From Sciurus carolinensis (taxonomy: Eukaryota > Chordata > Mammalia > Rodentia > Sciuridae), in contig NC_062217.1 of NCBI RefSeq assembly GCF_902686445.1, positions 173,567,098 to 173,631,097 on the forward strand: a stretch of DNA of 64,000 nt, given 5' to 3'. The position numbers were made by a program, and so were the translations under genes. This document shows, one piece after another, positions 35,451 to 46,168 of this stretch. The stretch's first letter is position 1. Every line of letters begins with the position of its first letter. The notes under the pieces were generated by a model that ran no database searches, was not told the DNA's origin, and worked only from the letters and a program-made list of their open reading frames with translations.

Positions 35451-36239
35451 TCCTGCCATTTGCCTTCTCCTGAAAATTGGGCCTGTTTGGGATCCAGCTG
35501 GTGTGTTGCTTTGTGGCTGAAGGAAGAAGTGGAGAGGTGGACCCTGCCTTCCTCCCCTGCGTGAGCACGGCTTCCTGGGATTGTCGCATCCAGGGTGGCA
35601 GCTTGGGTCCTGCTCTTCCCTCTCCCAGAATCCCCTTCACATGGTCCGGCTCCCCCACCCCAGCCTGTGCGGAGGCCCTGCCTCCGTGGCACGTGCAGCA
35701 GGGCTCTCGGAATGTCCTGAGCACGCACAGAGCCGCGCCGTCCTTCCTGTTTCCAGCGCTGTCTCCGTGGCTGGTTGGGAATGACTGAGTCCTGTTGCCA
35801 TGCCAGAGGAACCAGCCAAACCGACAATGTGGACCCCTTTTGTTTGATGACCCTGGCGGGAGAGCACAGGCTTCAGGGTCTGAGTGGCTGCTGCAGGCAG
35901 GGGAGGCAGGCACAGGAGCAGAGTGGCAGGGTGCAGGCGTCCACGAGAAGGTGGTCAGCAGCGAACCTAGGGTGAGGCACGCGTCCTTGAGTGCCTGGGC
36001 ACGGCGGGAACTCACCAGAGTATGCCACACAGAGCTAAGGACGCTTGCAGGAAAATGCCCAAGGAGCTGTGCCCTTTGGTCATTTAAGCAGCAGCCTGGC
36101 AACATGGTTGGTAAGCCCATGGCAGGTTGGCCATCCACTGCAGGCCCTGTGGGTACTGCACGTTTTAATTTCCGACGCGTACGCACGAGGCACTCTCTGG
36201 TCTCAAGCATGGATGCTGCTGCTGCTTTTTCTCCTTTTT
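35451..36239. other. GC-rich unique sequence with long opposed frames
   Basis: A 261-codon minus-strand frame (35425-36210) and a 203-codon plus-strand frame (35795-36406) overlap. The minus translation is Ser/Pro/Gly/His-rich and matches nothing I know. The plus frame runs on into L1-derived sequence. Both are most likely chance frames. Confidence 0.4.
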
Positions 36240-36870
36240 GTATGATTTATTTTTGTTTTGTTAAAATGTATTTGACATACTCTAAAATACAGCGATTTAA
36301 GGCGTACAGTGAAGTGGTTAATGCCTTCGTGGTTGCGTGTTCGTCACCATACGGTAGTATTGAGGGTTTACCTCCCGCTCTCGGGAAAGGATCCCGTCCC
36401 TGTTAGCCATTTCTGTGGCCCTCCACCTGCCCCAGCCCCCTTGGGTCTGCTGTGTCTGAGGATGTGTGTGCTGGGCATCTTCCGGACTTGGAGTCACAGC
36501 ATGTGGCCTTTGTGACTAGTGTTTTCCTCACGAGGCATGTTTTCAAGGTTGTCCATTCGCAGCATACATGGGTACATCCTTCCTTCATTTGGCCGAATGA
36601 TACTGTCACGTGGACAGATGGCATCTGTTGATCTGGTCATCCCCCAGTGACAGCTGGTGGTTTCCACTCTGGGCTTCTGGAAGCAGGCTGCTGTGATCCA
36701 CCTAGGACTAGACTTGCTGATTCCTGTGATATTCCAAGTTGGGCACTTTGAGAAACTTCTAGTTTCCAAAGCAAGTGCACAGCTGTATGCCCCTGTAGCA
36801 CTAGTCACCTGTCCTCCTCGTCTCAGCCGTCCTAGTGCGCAGCAATTCCTCGTGGTGTGCCGTGGGAGCT
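36240..36870 (-). mobile_element. Old L1 fragment (3' UTR region)
   Basis: The plus strand shows antisense L1 3' UTR words: 'tacagtgaagtggttaatgc', 'gttcgtcaccat', 'catgttttcaaggttgtcca', and 'ggtggtttccactctgggct'. Heavily decayed. A 285-codon minus-strand frame (36494-37351) arises from this and the next L1 fragment and is not a gene. Confidence 0.7.
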
Positions 36871-37169
36871 GAGTGACTTTGGGTGGTCGGCGGGGGTAGG
36901 TGGTGCGTGGCGCAGGGTTGTGTTCAGAACAGGTCCGTCCAGGGACCTTTTGCTGATGAAGACCACAGACAGAGGGCACCCTTAGGTGAAGGCTTTCTGT
37001 CAAGAACAGCGTTGCCAGGATGTAAACCACAGTGGAAGGGCCCAGCTCAGAGTGTGCCCTGGATAAAACTCCCCGTGTGTCCTTCCCCGCTCTGTGCACC
37101 TGGGCGGCTCCTCCTCCTCCCTGTTCTGGGTGCTCGCTGCTCTGCCGTCTCTGTGCACCAGCTTCCGTT

Positions 37170-37500
37170 TGCTGGAATTCCGTGATGGACATCCATATAG
37201 GACTTCTGTGTTCTGCATAGGTAGAGTTGGTGATTTCATAAAAGGAATCGCGCCAGCAGTCTGTTTCGTCTGACTTCCTGCAGCACGCCCTGTTGTCACA
37301 AGTCCCCTGGGGTCCTGCATGCGGGTTGGCTAGCATTCCCCTGTGGGGCATGCCACAGCTTGCCGTTCACCAGTCGTGCACCGAGGACTTTCCTGCTCTG
37401 GCTGTGAGAGCAGTGCCCTGTGGACATTGGCGTGGAAGTCCTGGTGTCAGCGTGTGCTTTAGTTCTCTTGGGTCGGCGTGTCGGCGTGGGTCCCATGCTC
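37170..37500 (-). mobile_element. Old L1 fragment, overlapping the same 3' UTR region
   Basis: It repeats the segment type seen in the preceding fragment ('ttcataaaaggaatcgcgcc', 'gtctgacttcctgcagca', then 'tttagttctcttgggtcgg'). It is therefore a separate L1 insertion or a duplication, not a continuation. Boundaries are approximate. Confidence 0.6.
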
Positions 37501-37679
37501 AGTGGACGTGGAGCATTTAACATGTTGCGTCCTGCTTCCTGGAGGGACTGTTCTGTTTCCCTTCCTGCCAAGGGCACACGAGAGTTTCAGTTGTTCCACG
37601 TGCTCCGCCTCAGTTTGCTCACTTCCTTTGCTGGAGGGTGTTGCAGTCTTACATGGGTCTGCAGAGGTCAGTTCCTTGT

Positions 37680-38640
37680 TTCTGTATGCCTCACGGTGTT
37701 TAGTCTTAGCATTTAATATGTATATAATATTTAATATCATAAACATTTAAATGTATAAATATTTAAATTTATAAATATATTTAAAATTCTAGATACAGTG
37801 TATTTTGCATATGGAATTTTAAATTGGTAGTTTCCTCTTGTTCTTTGAAAGATTCTATTCCACTGCTTCCTAACTTTCATTGTTTCCGAACAGAAATCTG
37901 TGGTCATTTTTTTTTTTTATATGTGTAAACATTTTCCCTCTGGTTTCTAAGAATTTTTATCTTCATTACTGACTTTGAACAGTTTAATAATCTATTTTGG
38001 TGTAACTTTATTCATGTTTCTTGTGCTTGGATTTTATTGAGCTTGATTAATGGATTTATACTTTTTAAATGAAGTTTGATAATAGAACTTTAGTAATAAA
38101 ACTTTACCAGTAATTTTCTAAACATTTTTCTGCCCGGTCCTCGGGCCTCTGGCTTCGTATGTATGTATGTACTCCCTGCTACTTGAGTTGTCCCAAAGCT
38201 CCCTGACGTTTCATGCCGCTTTTGTCCTGTTTCGGGTGGTCTCTGTTGATACCTTCACTTTCACTGAGCTGGCCCTTGGCAGCGTGTGATCTGCTCTGCG
38301 TCTCCTGCCTCAACAGGATGTGAATGTCATCCTGCATGTTGTCCTTTTCAAACCTGGTGATTTTCCTCTCTGGAAGGACTGTTTCTGTCATTTTTATCCC
38401 ACATTTCCTACTTAATTTCAAGATAAGGAATTCGGTTTATAAGGCAGTCTTGGTGTCCTTGCCAGCTAAGTCTCATGTCTCGTTTGGGGTGGTTTTGACC
38501 CCCGCCTCCACTTATAGCTTCTGTATTTTCCTCCTTTTATGCCTCTCTGGTAATTTTTGATTGGATAATTTATGTGTGCGTTTTCTTTGTTTGGGTGCTA
38601 TTTTTGTTTTGATAGACATCAGCTCTGCAGAGGGAAGCAG
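37680..38640 (-). mobile_element. L1-derived fragment with AT-rich centre
   Basis: Antisense L1 words occur in order: 'ctgcttcctaactttcattg', 'cagaaatctgtgg', 'cttggattttattgagcttg', and 'gcctctctggtaatttttga'. The interval 37716-37800 is nearly pure A/T and behaves as low-complexity sequence. A short (GTAT)n run lies at about 38156-38170. No reading frame survives. Confidence 0.65.
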
Positions 38641-40459
38641 TGAGTCAGGTGGAGGCAGTTTGAGCCCTTGGATCTTGCTTTCAAGATTCCCAGTTGACCA
38701 GTTATCCCTACCAGTGAGGCACTGCTGTGTGGGTGGATCTTGACTGATGGCTCGCAAGAAACCCAGACCCCAGTCCTTCAACCGCAAAGAAGGGAACTCT
38801 CCCAACAACCTCTGAGCTTGGGGAGGACCCTGAGCCACAGCTGCCGAGAATCACAGCTCAGCCTGTCCTCCAGCTTCTGCCTGTGAGGCCCTGGGCAGAA
38901 GACCCAGCTGACCCGCACCTGGACCCTGACTGGTGGAGGCAGGGAGCTGGGAAAGTCGTGTTTGAAGCACACGGTAGTTTACGCAGCGGAGAGCAGCCAC
39001 ACAGGCATTTTCTCACATCATTTAAACACCTTGGTGAGTAAGTTTTATTCACTTCCATCCATCTTCATGATGCTCTGTATGGAGTTCAGGGGTGCTGTCT
39101 GTAGTACCCCCACACTCGACAGGCACCCAGGAGTAGAGCAGTGTGCCTGGTGCAGCCGAGAGTCTGTGCAGCGTCCATCAGGGGTGTGTGTGGGGCCCGG
39201 GGTGCCATCCTTCCTGTACTGGAGACCAGCTCCATGGCCACAGACGAGCACCCTCAGCCCCGCTCCCTCTCCTTAGGGATGCCTGGCAGCACATCCATGT
39301 CGCAGGGTGGATGCAGTGTCTGGAAAGCAGTGTTGTGCAGACTGTGTAGGAGATGGGGAACAAGTAGCTGTTTTCTTGGCACTTGCTAGATTGAAAGTTG
39401 CATGTGCTCTTTGCAGGGCGCAGTGCATGGGGAGGCGTGCTAGGACTTTGGGGGGGTGCTGGCCCAGCCCATCAGGCCAGGGAAGTGTTCTGCCGGTGTC
39501 TTTTTAGCTGCTCTGTGAACCCGGGATACTGGCTCACTCTCTGCTCTAGTCACCTTGTTCCAGGTCTGCTGAAGGTCAGAGAGGCCTGACGTTTTATCCC
39601 TTGGCCACCCCTGCTGTTGGTAGTACTTAAGTCCCTTGGAGTACCAGGTGGTATGTGTGACTGCAGAGCTGGTGTCCAAGGAGGGGCCAGTGGTCAGTTC
39701 TCTCAGTAGGTGTGCCAACACTGATGTGCCACACTTCTGTGCCCACTGCCTGACACCTCTAGACCTGCCTTTCTACCTCTGAGCAGCTTAGCTCCTGGGC
39801 ACCTGGGTGGGAGCAGAGTGTCCTTGTCACATGCTGTCACCACCATGGGCCATGGCATATGCTCAGGGACTCACCTGTACTGTCCATCTTGCTTCCAGCT
39901 TCAGAGGCAGGTGGAATTTGGTCTCCTACGTCATGGTTTAGGTGGTGTGAGACAAAATGTTGACATTTAGGAGCTACTCGTGGTCTTGCCTGAATGTATA
40001 AGACACTCCAAATGGGAACTTCCCCGTTTCCGGCAGCATTGAAGTCTTGTGTTTGGAAACTTCTGGTGACTTAAGGCAGATGGAGCCGACTCCACCTGCA
40101 ATGGGCAGGGATGTGCCCTGACCCCAGGCCCAGCAGCCGTCGTCCTCTCTACCCTCGTCCCAAGTCAGGCTACCTGTAGCCCCTGGTCATGACCCTGGTG
40201 TCCTATCATTTTGTCACTGCCCAGCAGGTGGGTGGCTTGTTCTGTCCCATTCTCTGTTTTCCTCCCAAGCTTCACTCCCTGTCCCCTGGGTGGTGCAGGC
40301 AGCTACGGGTGACCTCCCTACCCAGAGGTCATGTTGCTGAAGGGCCATAGCCCCGGAGCACAGCTCTGAGCCCAGCCGGGGCCTCTGCGTTCAGGACCCA
40401 GGCTGGGCCTGGCATGTTAATCCCCGTCTCACCTGAGGCTCCGGCAGCCTGTTTTCTGC
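38641..40459. other. GC-rich unique sequence, no gene recognised
   Basis: Frames up to 108 codons (minus, 38512-38838) and 104 codons (plus, 38962-39276) are short and overlapping. No repeat family is evident except possible residual L1 at the left edge. Confidence 0.4.
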
Positions 40460-40900
40460 TGCTTACTTGGAAACACATCTTTGATACATGAAATAAGTTT
40501 AATGTAAAAATATAGTTTGCTTTATAGTTACTTTGAATCCCATTTAGTAAGCTGAAATGGGATTCTGTGAATCTGTCCCTGAAAGGACCCAGAGCCCATG
40601 GCTCTCCATGGTCTGAGTACTTGGGTTTGAAATTTCGATTCATTCAATGGCCAGCTCAGCACTATTTAAATTTTAATAAACAAAGAGTGGATATGATGTG
40701 AGAAAATTTTCCCTATAGTTTGTGAATCTGTATCAGAGCAAAATAAGAGTCTATTTCTATTTTGCAGTGAATACTTTTTAGCCATGGAATTGCTGGCACA
40801 GGCAAGAAAGTATGAATCTTATTTTTGTGGATCTAGTCAAGAAAAGGGACATAAACTTTGAAGTGTGTCATTTGCCATTCACAGTCTAATGAAAATCTGA
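40460..40900. promoter_or_regulatory. Candidate conserved noncoding element
   Basis: AT-rich, repeat-free text with 'aataagtttaatgtaaaaat', 'ttaaattttaataaacaaag' (forkhead-like TAAACA) and 'tctaatgaaaatctg'. It lies between two GC-rich stretches. The call is by texture. Confidence 0.4.
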
Positions 40901-42230
40901 GAGAGGCTAGGAACTCTCCATGAACGCGCTCGCGCAGTGCCTGGGATGCAGGGGGTGGGTATACAGGCATTTCAGGGGTTCATAGGCCCGTGTTTGCTGG
41001 CTCTCCAAACGCATGAATCTTGTGCTGACAGTCACGATCTTGGTTTTGTTATCGAGAGGGACCCCCTCGGGAGGAATACATCGGTGCCGGGGGCAGGTTA
41101 ACAAACCAAGGTGCTCTGGGCCCCCCTGCCAGCTGACTGTGCATCCAGAGGGTACTGGCCTCCAACAAAATCGCCATTTCATCAGGAAGTGGCTCCGAAC
41201 TCTTGGTGGTGGAGGTTTGTGGATACACTACAAGTTGGCCCGAGCAGCCTCTTCTGTAGTCAAGGATAGTGGGTGGCAGGCAGAGACCCCCTTGGCTTGC
41301 CTGGCCTGGGCCGGGCGCATAGCACACCGGGGGTGGTGGGGGGGGCTGGCCTTGCAGAGCTGTGGCTGTGTGACCCGGCAGCCACCTCCTTCTTCTTACT
41401 CAGATGGCACGAGCAGGGCGCTACCCTTGGAGTGCCCTTCTCTCAGACGATCCTAACAGCTTGAGAGGCATGAGATGAGCAACCCGTGGTGGCCAGGGCC
41501 TTCTTCTGAGGCCTCTGTGTGACTGGCGAGCATGGCCCATTGCCACTCTGCAGGAACATTCTAGATCAGAGGTCCTGAGAGTGCCATGGTCTGCTAGGCT
41601 GTGCTGTCCTCATCGGCCTTTCCCTGTTCACGGGTAACAGGGAGGGAGCAGCAACAGCTGAGCAGGGGCCAGGGTGTGGCCCCGGCTGTCCCAGTACTGC
41701 ACGGCCTTCACCAAGACACGGCGGTGTGGCGAAGGCAGCTTCCTTGTAAGCACCTGATTGAAGAGGCAGTTCTGCAGGTTGCACCCCATGCTGGCCTTGG
41801 GTGCCTCCTTTCTGATGGGCGGTGGAGGTAGGCTCTCGGCCCCTGCCACAGATTCCTCTCTAGGAAGAGCACGGTGCAGCCCAGCTGCCAGCGGGACACA
41901 CTTCTTCCTGGAGGCCATTGCTGCCATGCAGGGTGTGACCGTGACCGGCAGACCAGTGGTGTTCTCTCATACTGGGTTCCACAGACCTTTCATGGAAAGT
42001 GATCCCTCACTTGAAGGAACTAGCCAGCTGCAGCTGTTCCAGGACGTGATAGAATCGGAGGCTTGGGAAGCGCGGGTCCCACCAGGAGCCTGCCGGCCCT
42101 CAGCCTGGAGCCGTTTTGGAGAGAACCGGTGCTGCTGGCTAACACGAGTGCTGGGCAGCGTGCTGCCGACGCGTGTGCTGGAAGACAGCATCACTCACCA
42201 GCTTCCCAAACGACTGAGGCGTAATGTTAC
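40901..42230. other. GC-rich unique sequence, no gene recognised
   Basis: Long plus-strand frames occur (147 codons, 41013-41456; 231 codons, 41758-42453). The second runs through the exact 46-bp tandem duplication, where the shift of 46 bases changes its phase between copies. No domain was recognised in either. Confidence 0.4.
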
Positions 42231-42322
42231 AAGTGCAGTGTTCAGGTACAATTCAGGAACTGCAAGGGGGACCTCCAAGTGCAGTGTTCAGGTACAATTC
42301 AGGAACTGCAAGGGGGACCTCC
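42231..42322 (+). repeat. Perfect 46-bp tandem duplication
   Basis: Two identical 46-bp units, 42231-42276 and 42277-42322, each starting 'aagtgcagtgttcaggtaca' and ending 'gggggacctcc'. Zero mismatches imply a recent event, or an assembly artefact. It sits in unique GC-rich sequence. Confidence 0.97.
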
Positions 42323-42594
42323 AGGTTTGGGTCACCACTCAGTTCAGTGGGAGTCTGCAGGGGCCCCGCGGCAACCATGGTTTTGGAAAGCACCCTGTCA
42401 AGCCCTGGCATGCATCTCGGCACCCGCAGCAGTCTGCCTGTGTTTTCCTGTGACTGCGGGGCGAGTGCTGGGCACCTCCAGCCGCACCTGGTCTGGAGAG
42501 GATTCTACCCCCTGCATCCCAGACTGCGCCTGGAGACACGGAGGCAGACGAGAGAGCAGCTGTGAGAATCCACCTGAGCTTTGCTAAGCCAGCT

Positions 42595-42770
42595 ATGGAA
42601 GAGATTCTCAAACGCATGACAGTGCCGCTCTGAACTAAGATGGTTTTGCTCTGGAAAATGGTTATTTTTCATGAAGCTGTTACTTGTTGTAACATGAAAT
42701 TGGTTTATAATTATTTCTAAGTGAATTACTGAAATATTCAATGTCTCTGCTTTAGTTAGCAGCCTAGTGA
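42595..42770. promoter_or_regulatory. Short candidate regulatory block
   Basis: A 175-bp AT-rich island in GC-rich surroundings. It contains 'ggtttataattatttctaag', 'cttgttgtaacatg' and 'gtgaattactgaaatattc'. Repeat-free, with no sustained frame. Confidence 0.35.
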
Positions 42771-44429
42771 CCACCAGTAGGTCTCACTCAGGTAGGCAGA
42801 GCAGCTCTTTAGTGTCCCTGGTGAAGTCTAAGGGAGCCACTCGGGTATGGAAGCCATGGCTCCAGAAGCATTGCCTGAGGCGGGGGGGGGGGGCGGGGGG
42901 GCAGGAGGCTGCTGTGGTCTGCATTTCCCTGAGTGCCTGGCCCAGGGCCCCCTGGGAGAGGGTCTTCAGGCACCTCACACTCGGGTGAGTGTGGCCATCC
43001 CCAGGGTGGCCTGTCAGATGGCCCTCCCAACCTGTGCACCGTGAGCTTTGGGGAATTCCCGGAGCTCGTGAGTCATGGGAGAGCCACGTGGAGCAGGAAC
43101 TTGCAAGCTCAGAAGATGCATCGGGGAGACACAGGTCTTGATGGACTATTGGGGGCGCTTGGGGCCTCCTCTTCAGTCCTCCCTCCCACTCCCTAACATC
43201 CCCTGAACACAATTGGGTCAGCGTCTGAAGAACTTCAGAGGTGCAGCCCCACCTGGCTGCTGGGTCTGTGCAAAGAGCTCTGGCGTCTTATTTTAGAGTC
43301 ACCTCAGCTGACTTGCCTGGAACCATTAGCCGTTTCTCAAAGCACAGCCACATTCTGTCACACTTTGGGCCTCTCTTAAGCATCGGGAAGTACCAGAAAC
43401 GGCAGTCCTCCTCTGCTCCTCCTCCTTGAAGGTGAGATGTCCGCAGCAAGAACATCATCCCGATTCTGACCAGGAGGCAGCCGGAATTCTGATGGCAGAG
43501 GTTATTCAAAATGTGAGGATTTTTTAAAATCAGATGATTAGGACATAGAGGTACTCAATCCTACGTTTCTCTTGCATTCTTTAAAACCTTGAATTACTCT
43601 CCTGAAAGATTCGGAGGGCGTTACCTCTGGAAAGCTTGGCCACTTTGGGCAGCTGGGCCTTGGGCAGCTCTTTGACATGCACCTGCTGTGGTTCAAACAT
43701 GCCCTGAAGTTGGCAGATCAATCCCCATTGCTGAGCCAGGAGCGGCACCTCGCCTCTCTCCCCTGGTAGCTTTTCCCAGTGTTCCTGGGTCTTTAGGAGC
43801 CCTCTGTGACGTGGTGCCAGTTGGTTCTGTATGTCATACAGGAATGGTACCGTTTTAATCACGTGGAGTCCTTCTGTGGCACCAGGAAGGTGGAAAGGCC
43901 AGCAAACACAGGTGCACCCTGCAGTCTCCTTGACCAGCGCGGTTAAGGAGAAGGGCACCTGGCTCCTTTCTGCCAAGCTTGGGGCACTGCATTCCAGTGG
44001 TCTGGGAAATGCCTCTTCTGGGCTAGGAAGTCAAAGTGTCCTCTTCGGAGGGACACATTCTTCCAGGTTTTTGGAATTTCCCAAGCAAAGCCTGTGCTGT
44101 TACCCCTGACACACGTGCCTGTGACCAGGCTCCCCGGGCTGACCTCAGGTGGGGGCTCACCCTGATACCAGCGAGTCCCGTCTCTGGGGCCACAGACACG
44201 GGGCTTCCTAACCTGCGGTCCTTGGCATTCTTCAGGGGCTTGAAACTGACAGACTCAGATGAGCCGCGTTGGCACCGTGTGGACGTGTGGGCTTCGAGGC
44301 TTTTGTTGGGGTGTATCCTGGTGCTTTCCTAAGCCCCAGGAGTGCCCTGGTCCCATGTGTGAGCTTAGACCTGCTGTGAAATGCTCCTGGGTCACTCCAT
44401 GTCTGTAAGCCTCTGACACTGGCCTATCG
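42771..44429. other. GC-rich unique sequence with an unassigned minus-strand frame
   Basis: Contains the G-run at 42882-42901 and a 131-codon minus-strand frame at 43581-43976. That frame reads more like a globular protein than its neighbours but matches nothing I recognise. The other frames are opposed and overlapping. Confidence 0.4.
42882..42901 (+). repeat. G-run (G12-C-G7), possible G-quadruplex
   Basis: Twelve G, one C, then seven G. Such a tract can form G-quadruplex DNA and is a common site of sequencing and replication error, so its exact length is uncertain. Confidence 0.85.
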
Positions 44430-44650
44430 GGTGACTTAGAATGATCCAGTCATCCTGGAGGTAAAAATTGGAGTAATTAGACGGTTGCTAATGAGCTGTC
44501 AGGGAATTTCACCTCATGCAGAAGAATAGGGGCCTACTTTAGAATTTAATTCTGAGATTTGAAAAGCATCTAACAAGGTTTTCATGGGAAAATTGTGCAG
44601 GAATAACTAAAATAGCACAAACACCAATTTAAATGCAGCACACATGACAG
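44430..44650. promoter_or_regulatory. Candidate conserved noncoding element
   Basis: AT-rich, repeat-free block with 'ttggagtaattagacggttg', 'gctaatgagctgtcag' (homeodomain-like core next to a TGTCAG MEIS/TGIF-like word) and 'agaatttaattctgag'. Confidence 0.45.
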
Positions 44651-44792
44651 AATCCCAGTGGGCTCCAGCTGAACAGCCGGGATTGGTCCTGGAGCAGGAA
44701 GGAACTGAACACACTGGTGTCCCGCCCTCCTTCACCTTTCTCCCCACCAAGGTGACGTGGCCTGCCTGGAATCGAGCCCTGGTGTTCCATCA

Positions 44793-45146
44793 GTTATTAG
44801 GGTTGGAATGTTGGAGTGTGTCCTTCAGAAGTTCATGGGCTGGAGGTGTCCCCAGTGTGGGGCCTCAGTATGAACATGCTAGGAGGTGCAGGGTCAGTGG
44901 CTGGTTGTTGGGTCCTGGAGGTGTCCCTTGGAAGGGATCGAGGAAGTTCTCATGGCATGCCCCACTGTGGCTTCCTGTGTCGCTATGTCTCCCTCACACT
45001 CCTGCCCTTGTGATGCCCTCTGCTTCCCCAGAGCCCAGCCAGTGCTGGCTTTCACCACAACTGTGGGCTCAGTCAGGCTCTTTTCTTTATCAAGCACCCA
45101 GCCTTGGGTACCTTGTTACAGTAACACAAAACAGACTGACCCAGAC
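44793..45146 (+). mobile_element. Solo LTR of MaLR type (MLT1-like)
   Basis: The left end reads 'ttattagggttggaatgttg', followed by 'cagaagttcatgggctggag'. The centre holds the conserved 'ggtcctggaggtgtcccttg'-type segment. The right end has 'cccagccttgggtaccttg', then 'ttacagtaacacaaaacaga'. This matches the layout of ancient nonautonomous MaLR LTRs. No internal retroviral sequence adjoins it. A 181-codon plus frame (44644-45189) crosses it and is an artefact. Confidence 0.7.
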
Positions 45147-45239
45147 GTCTCTCTGGAGTGGTGGAGCAGTAACCTGGATGGTGCCATGACTTTTAATTTG
45201 TCTGCCATCCCCGCCCTCCCCACTAAGTTGTATTGGGAA

Positions 45240-45350
45240 GCCAGTGTCTTCATGGAGTCACATAGTAAAATGTTTCTCTGAGTGTCTTGATTTTTAGATT
45301 TCTGCACATAATAAAATCTAAGCTAACTAAACTGAGCTTGGGAAGAAGTT
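45240..45350. promoter_or_regulatory. Short AT-rich candidate block
   Basis: About 110 bp with 'ttgatttttagatttctgca' and 'aaaatctaagctaactaaac', between the LTR and GC-rich sequence. Weak evidence. Confidence 0.25.
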
Positions 45351-45987
45351 TTGTGCAGGGAAGCCTCTTGCTCCAGCTGAGTGTTGCAGAGTGAGTGTGT
45401 GAGGGCCGAGGCTCTGCCCTTCTCTCTGCTTCCCCGGGAGGGCTCCACCTCTGGAGAGTCACCCAACTTGGTGGGAGGAGCCCACGTCGAGCAGAGTGAC
45501 CAGCATGCAGAGGCGCCGTGGGCTCAGCCTGCATCACAGATTCGGCTGGCACAGCAGCATGTCCACCTGCGAGCATGTCTGCCTGTGATGCTGGGGTGGA
45601 CCCTGCCTGGGGGCTCGTCTTCCTACCTCCGCTCTCGTCTCCCACAATCTGTTGAACAGGCTGAGAGCTGGGGCTGCCGAGGGGCCCTCTCCAGAGTGGT
45701 GCCGCTGTCGCGCTGCCGTTCTGGTGAGCTGTTCGTCTGGATGTCACCCTCCCGAGAAATTGCAGAGCTGCCCCTGGACAGCCCCTGGACAGCCCCTGGG
45801 CAGCCGAAGCCTCCACGACTCCAGACCTCGGTCAGACTCCAGCAGAGCATGCCGGGTGCACTTGCTCAGATTTTGGTGAGCCGGAAAAGTTCCCAAGTTG
45901 AGTTCCATCGTTTTTATTACCTACTTTAAAAGAGAAGAAAGGAAAAGAGCAGCCGCGGCTCTCAACAGTACGAAGCCTTTCTGTTAC
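45351..45987. other. GC-rich unique sequence
   Basis: Opposed 188-codon (minus, 45250-45816) and 182-codon (plus, 45381-45929) frames without motifs. A small 11-bp direct repeat 'cctggacagcc' occurs near 45773-45796. Confidence 0.4.
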
Positions 45988-46168
45988 GTTTTGATGGTGG
46001 GCATGGAACCCAGGTCTGTCTACCACCGAGCCACATCCCAGCCCTTCCTATGTTTGTCCTGAGATCAGGGCTCCCTAAATTGCAGAGTCTGACCTGGTCC
46101 TTGAGATCCTCCTGCCTCAGCCTCGCAGGTAGCTGGAATGACAGGTGTGCACCCCTGCACCCAGCTGC
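45988..46168 (-). repeat. Squirrel-type SINE
   Basis: A minus-strand copy. The plus strand reads 'ttttgatggtgggcatggaa', 'ccaccgagccacatcccagc', then 'cctcctgcctcagcctcgca' and 'gctggaatgacaggtgtgca'. The middle 'gttgcttagggc'-type region is altered. It has no preserved A-tail. Confidence 0.85.

Noticed and set aside
36494..37351. Longest open frame in the window (285 codons, minus strand)
   Set aside because: It runs through two decayed L1 3' UTR fragments and matches their sense strand by sequence words. L1 3' UTR does not code for protein.
41758..42453. 231-codon plus-strand frame
   Set aside because: It contains an exact 46-bp tandem duplication, which is not a multiple of three, so the two copies are read in different phases. 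No domain was found.
44644..45189. 181-codon plus-strand frame
   Set aside because: Most of it lies inside the MaLR solo LTR (44793-45146).
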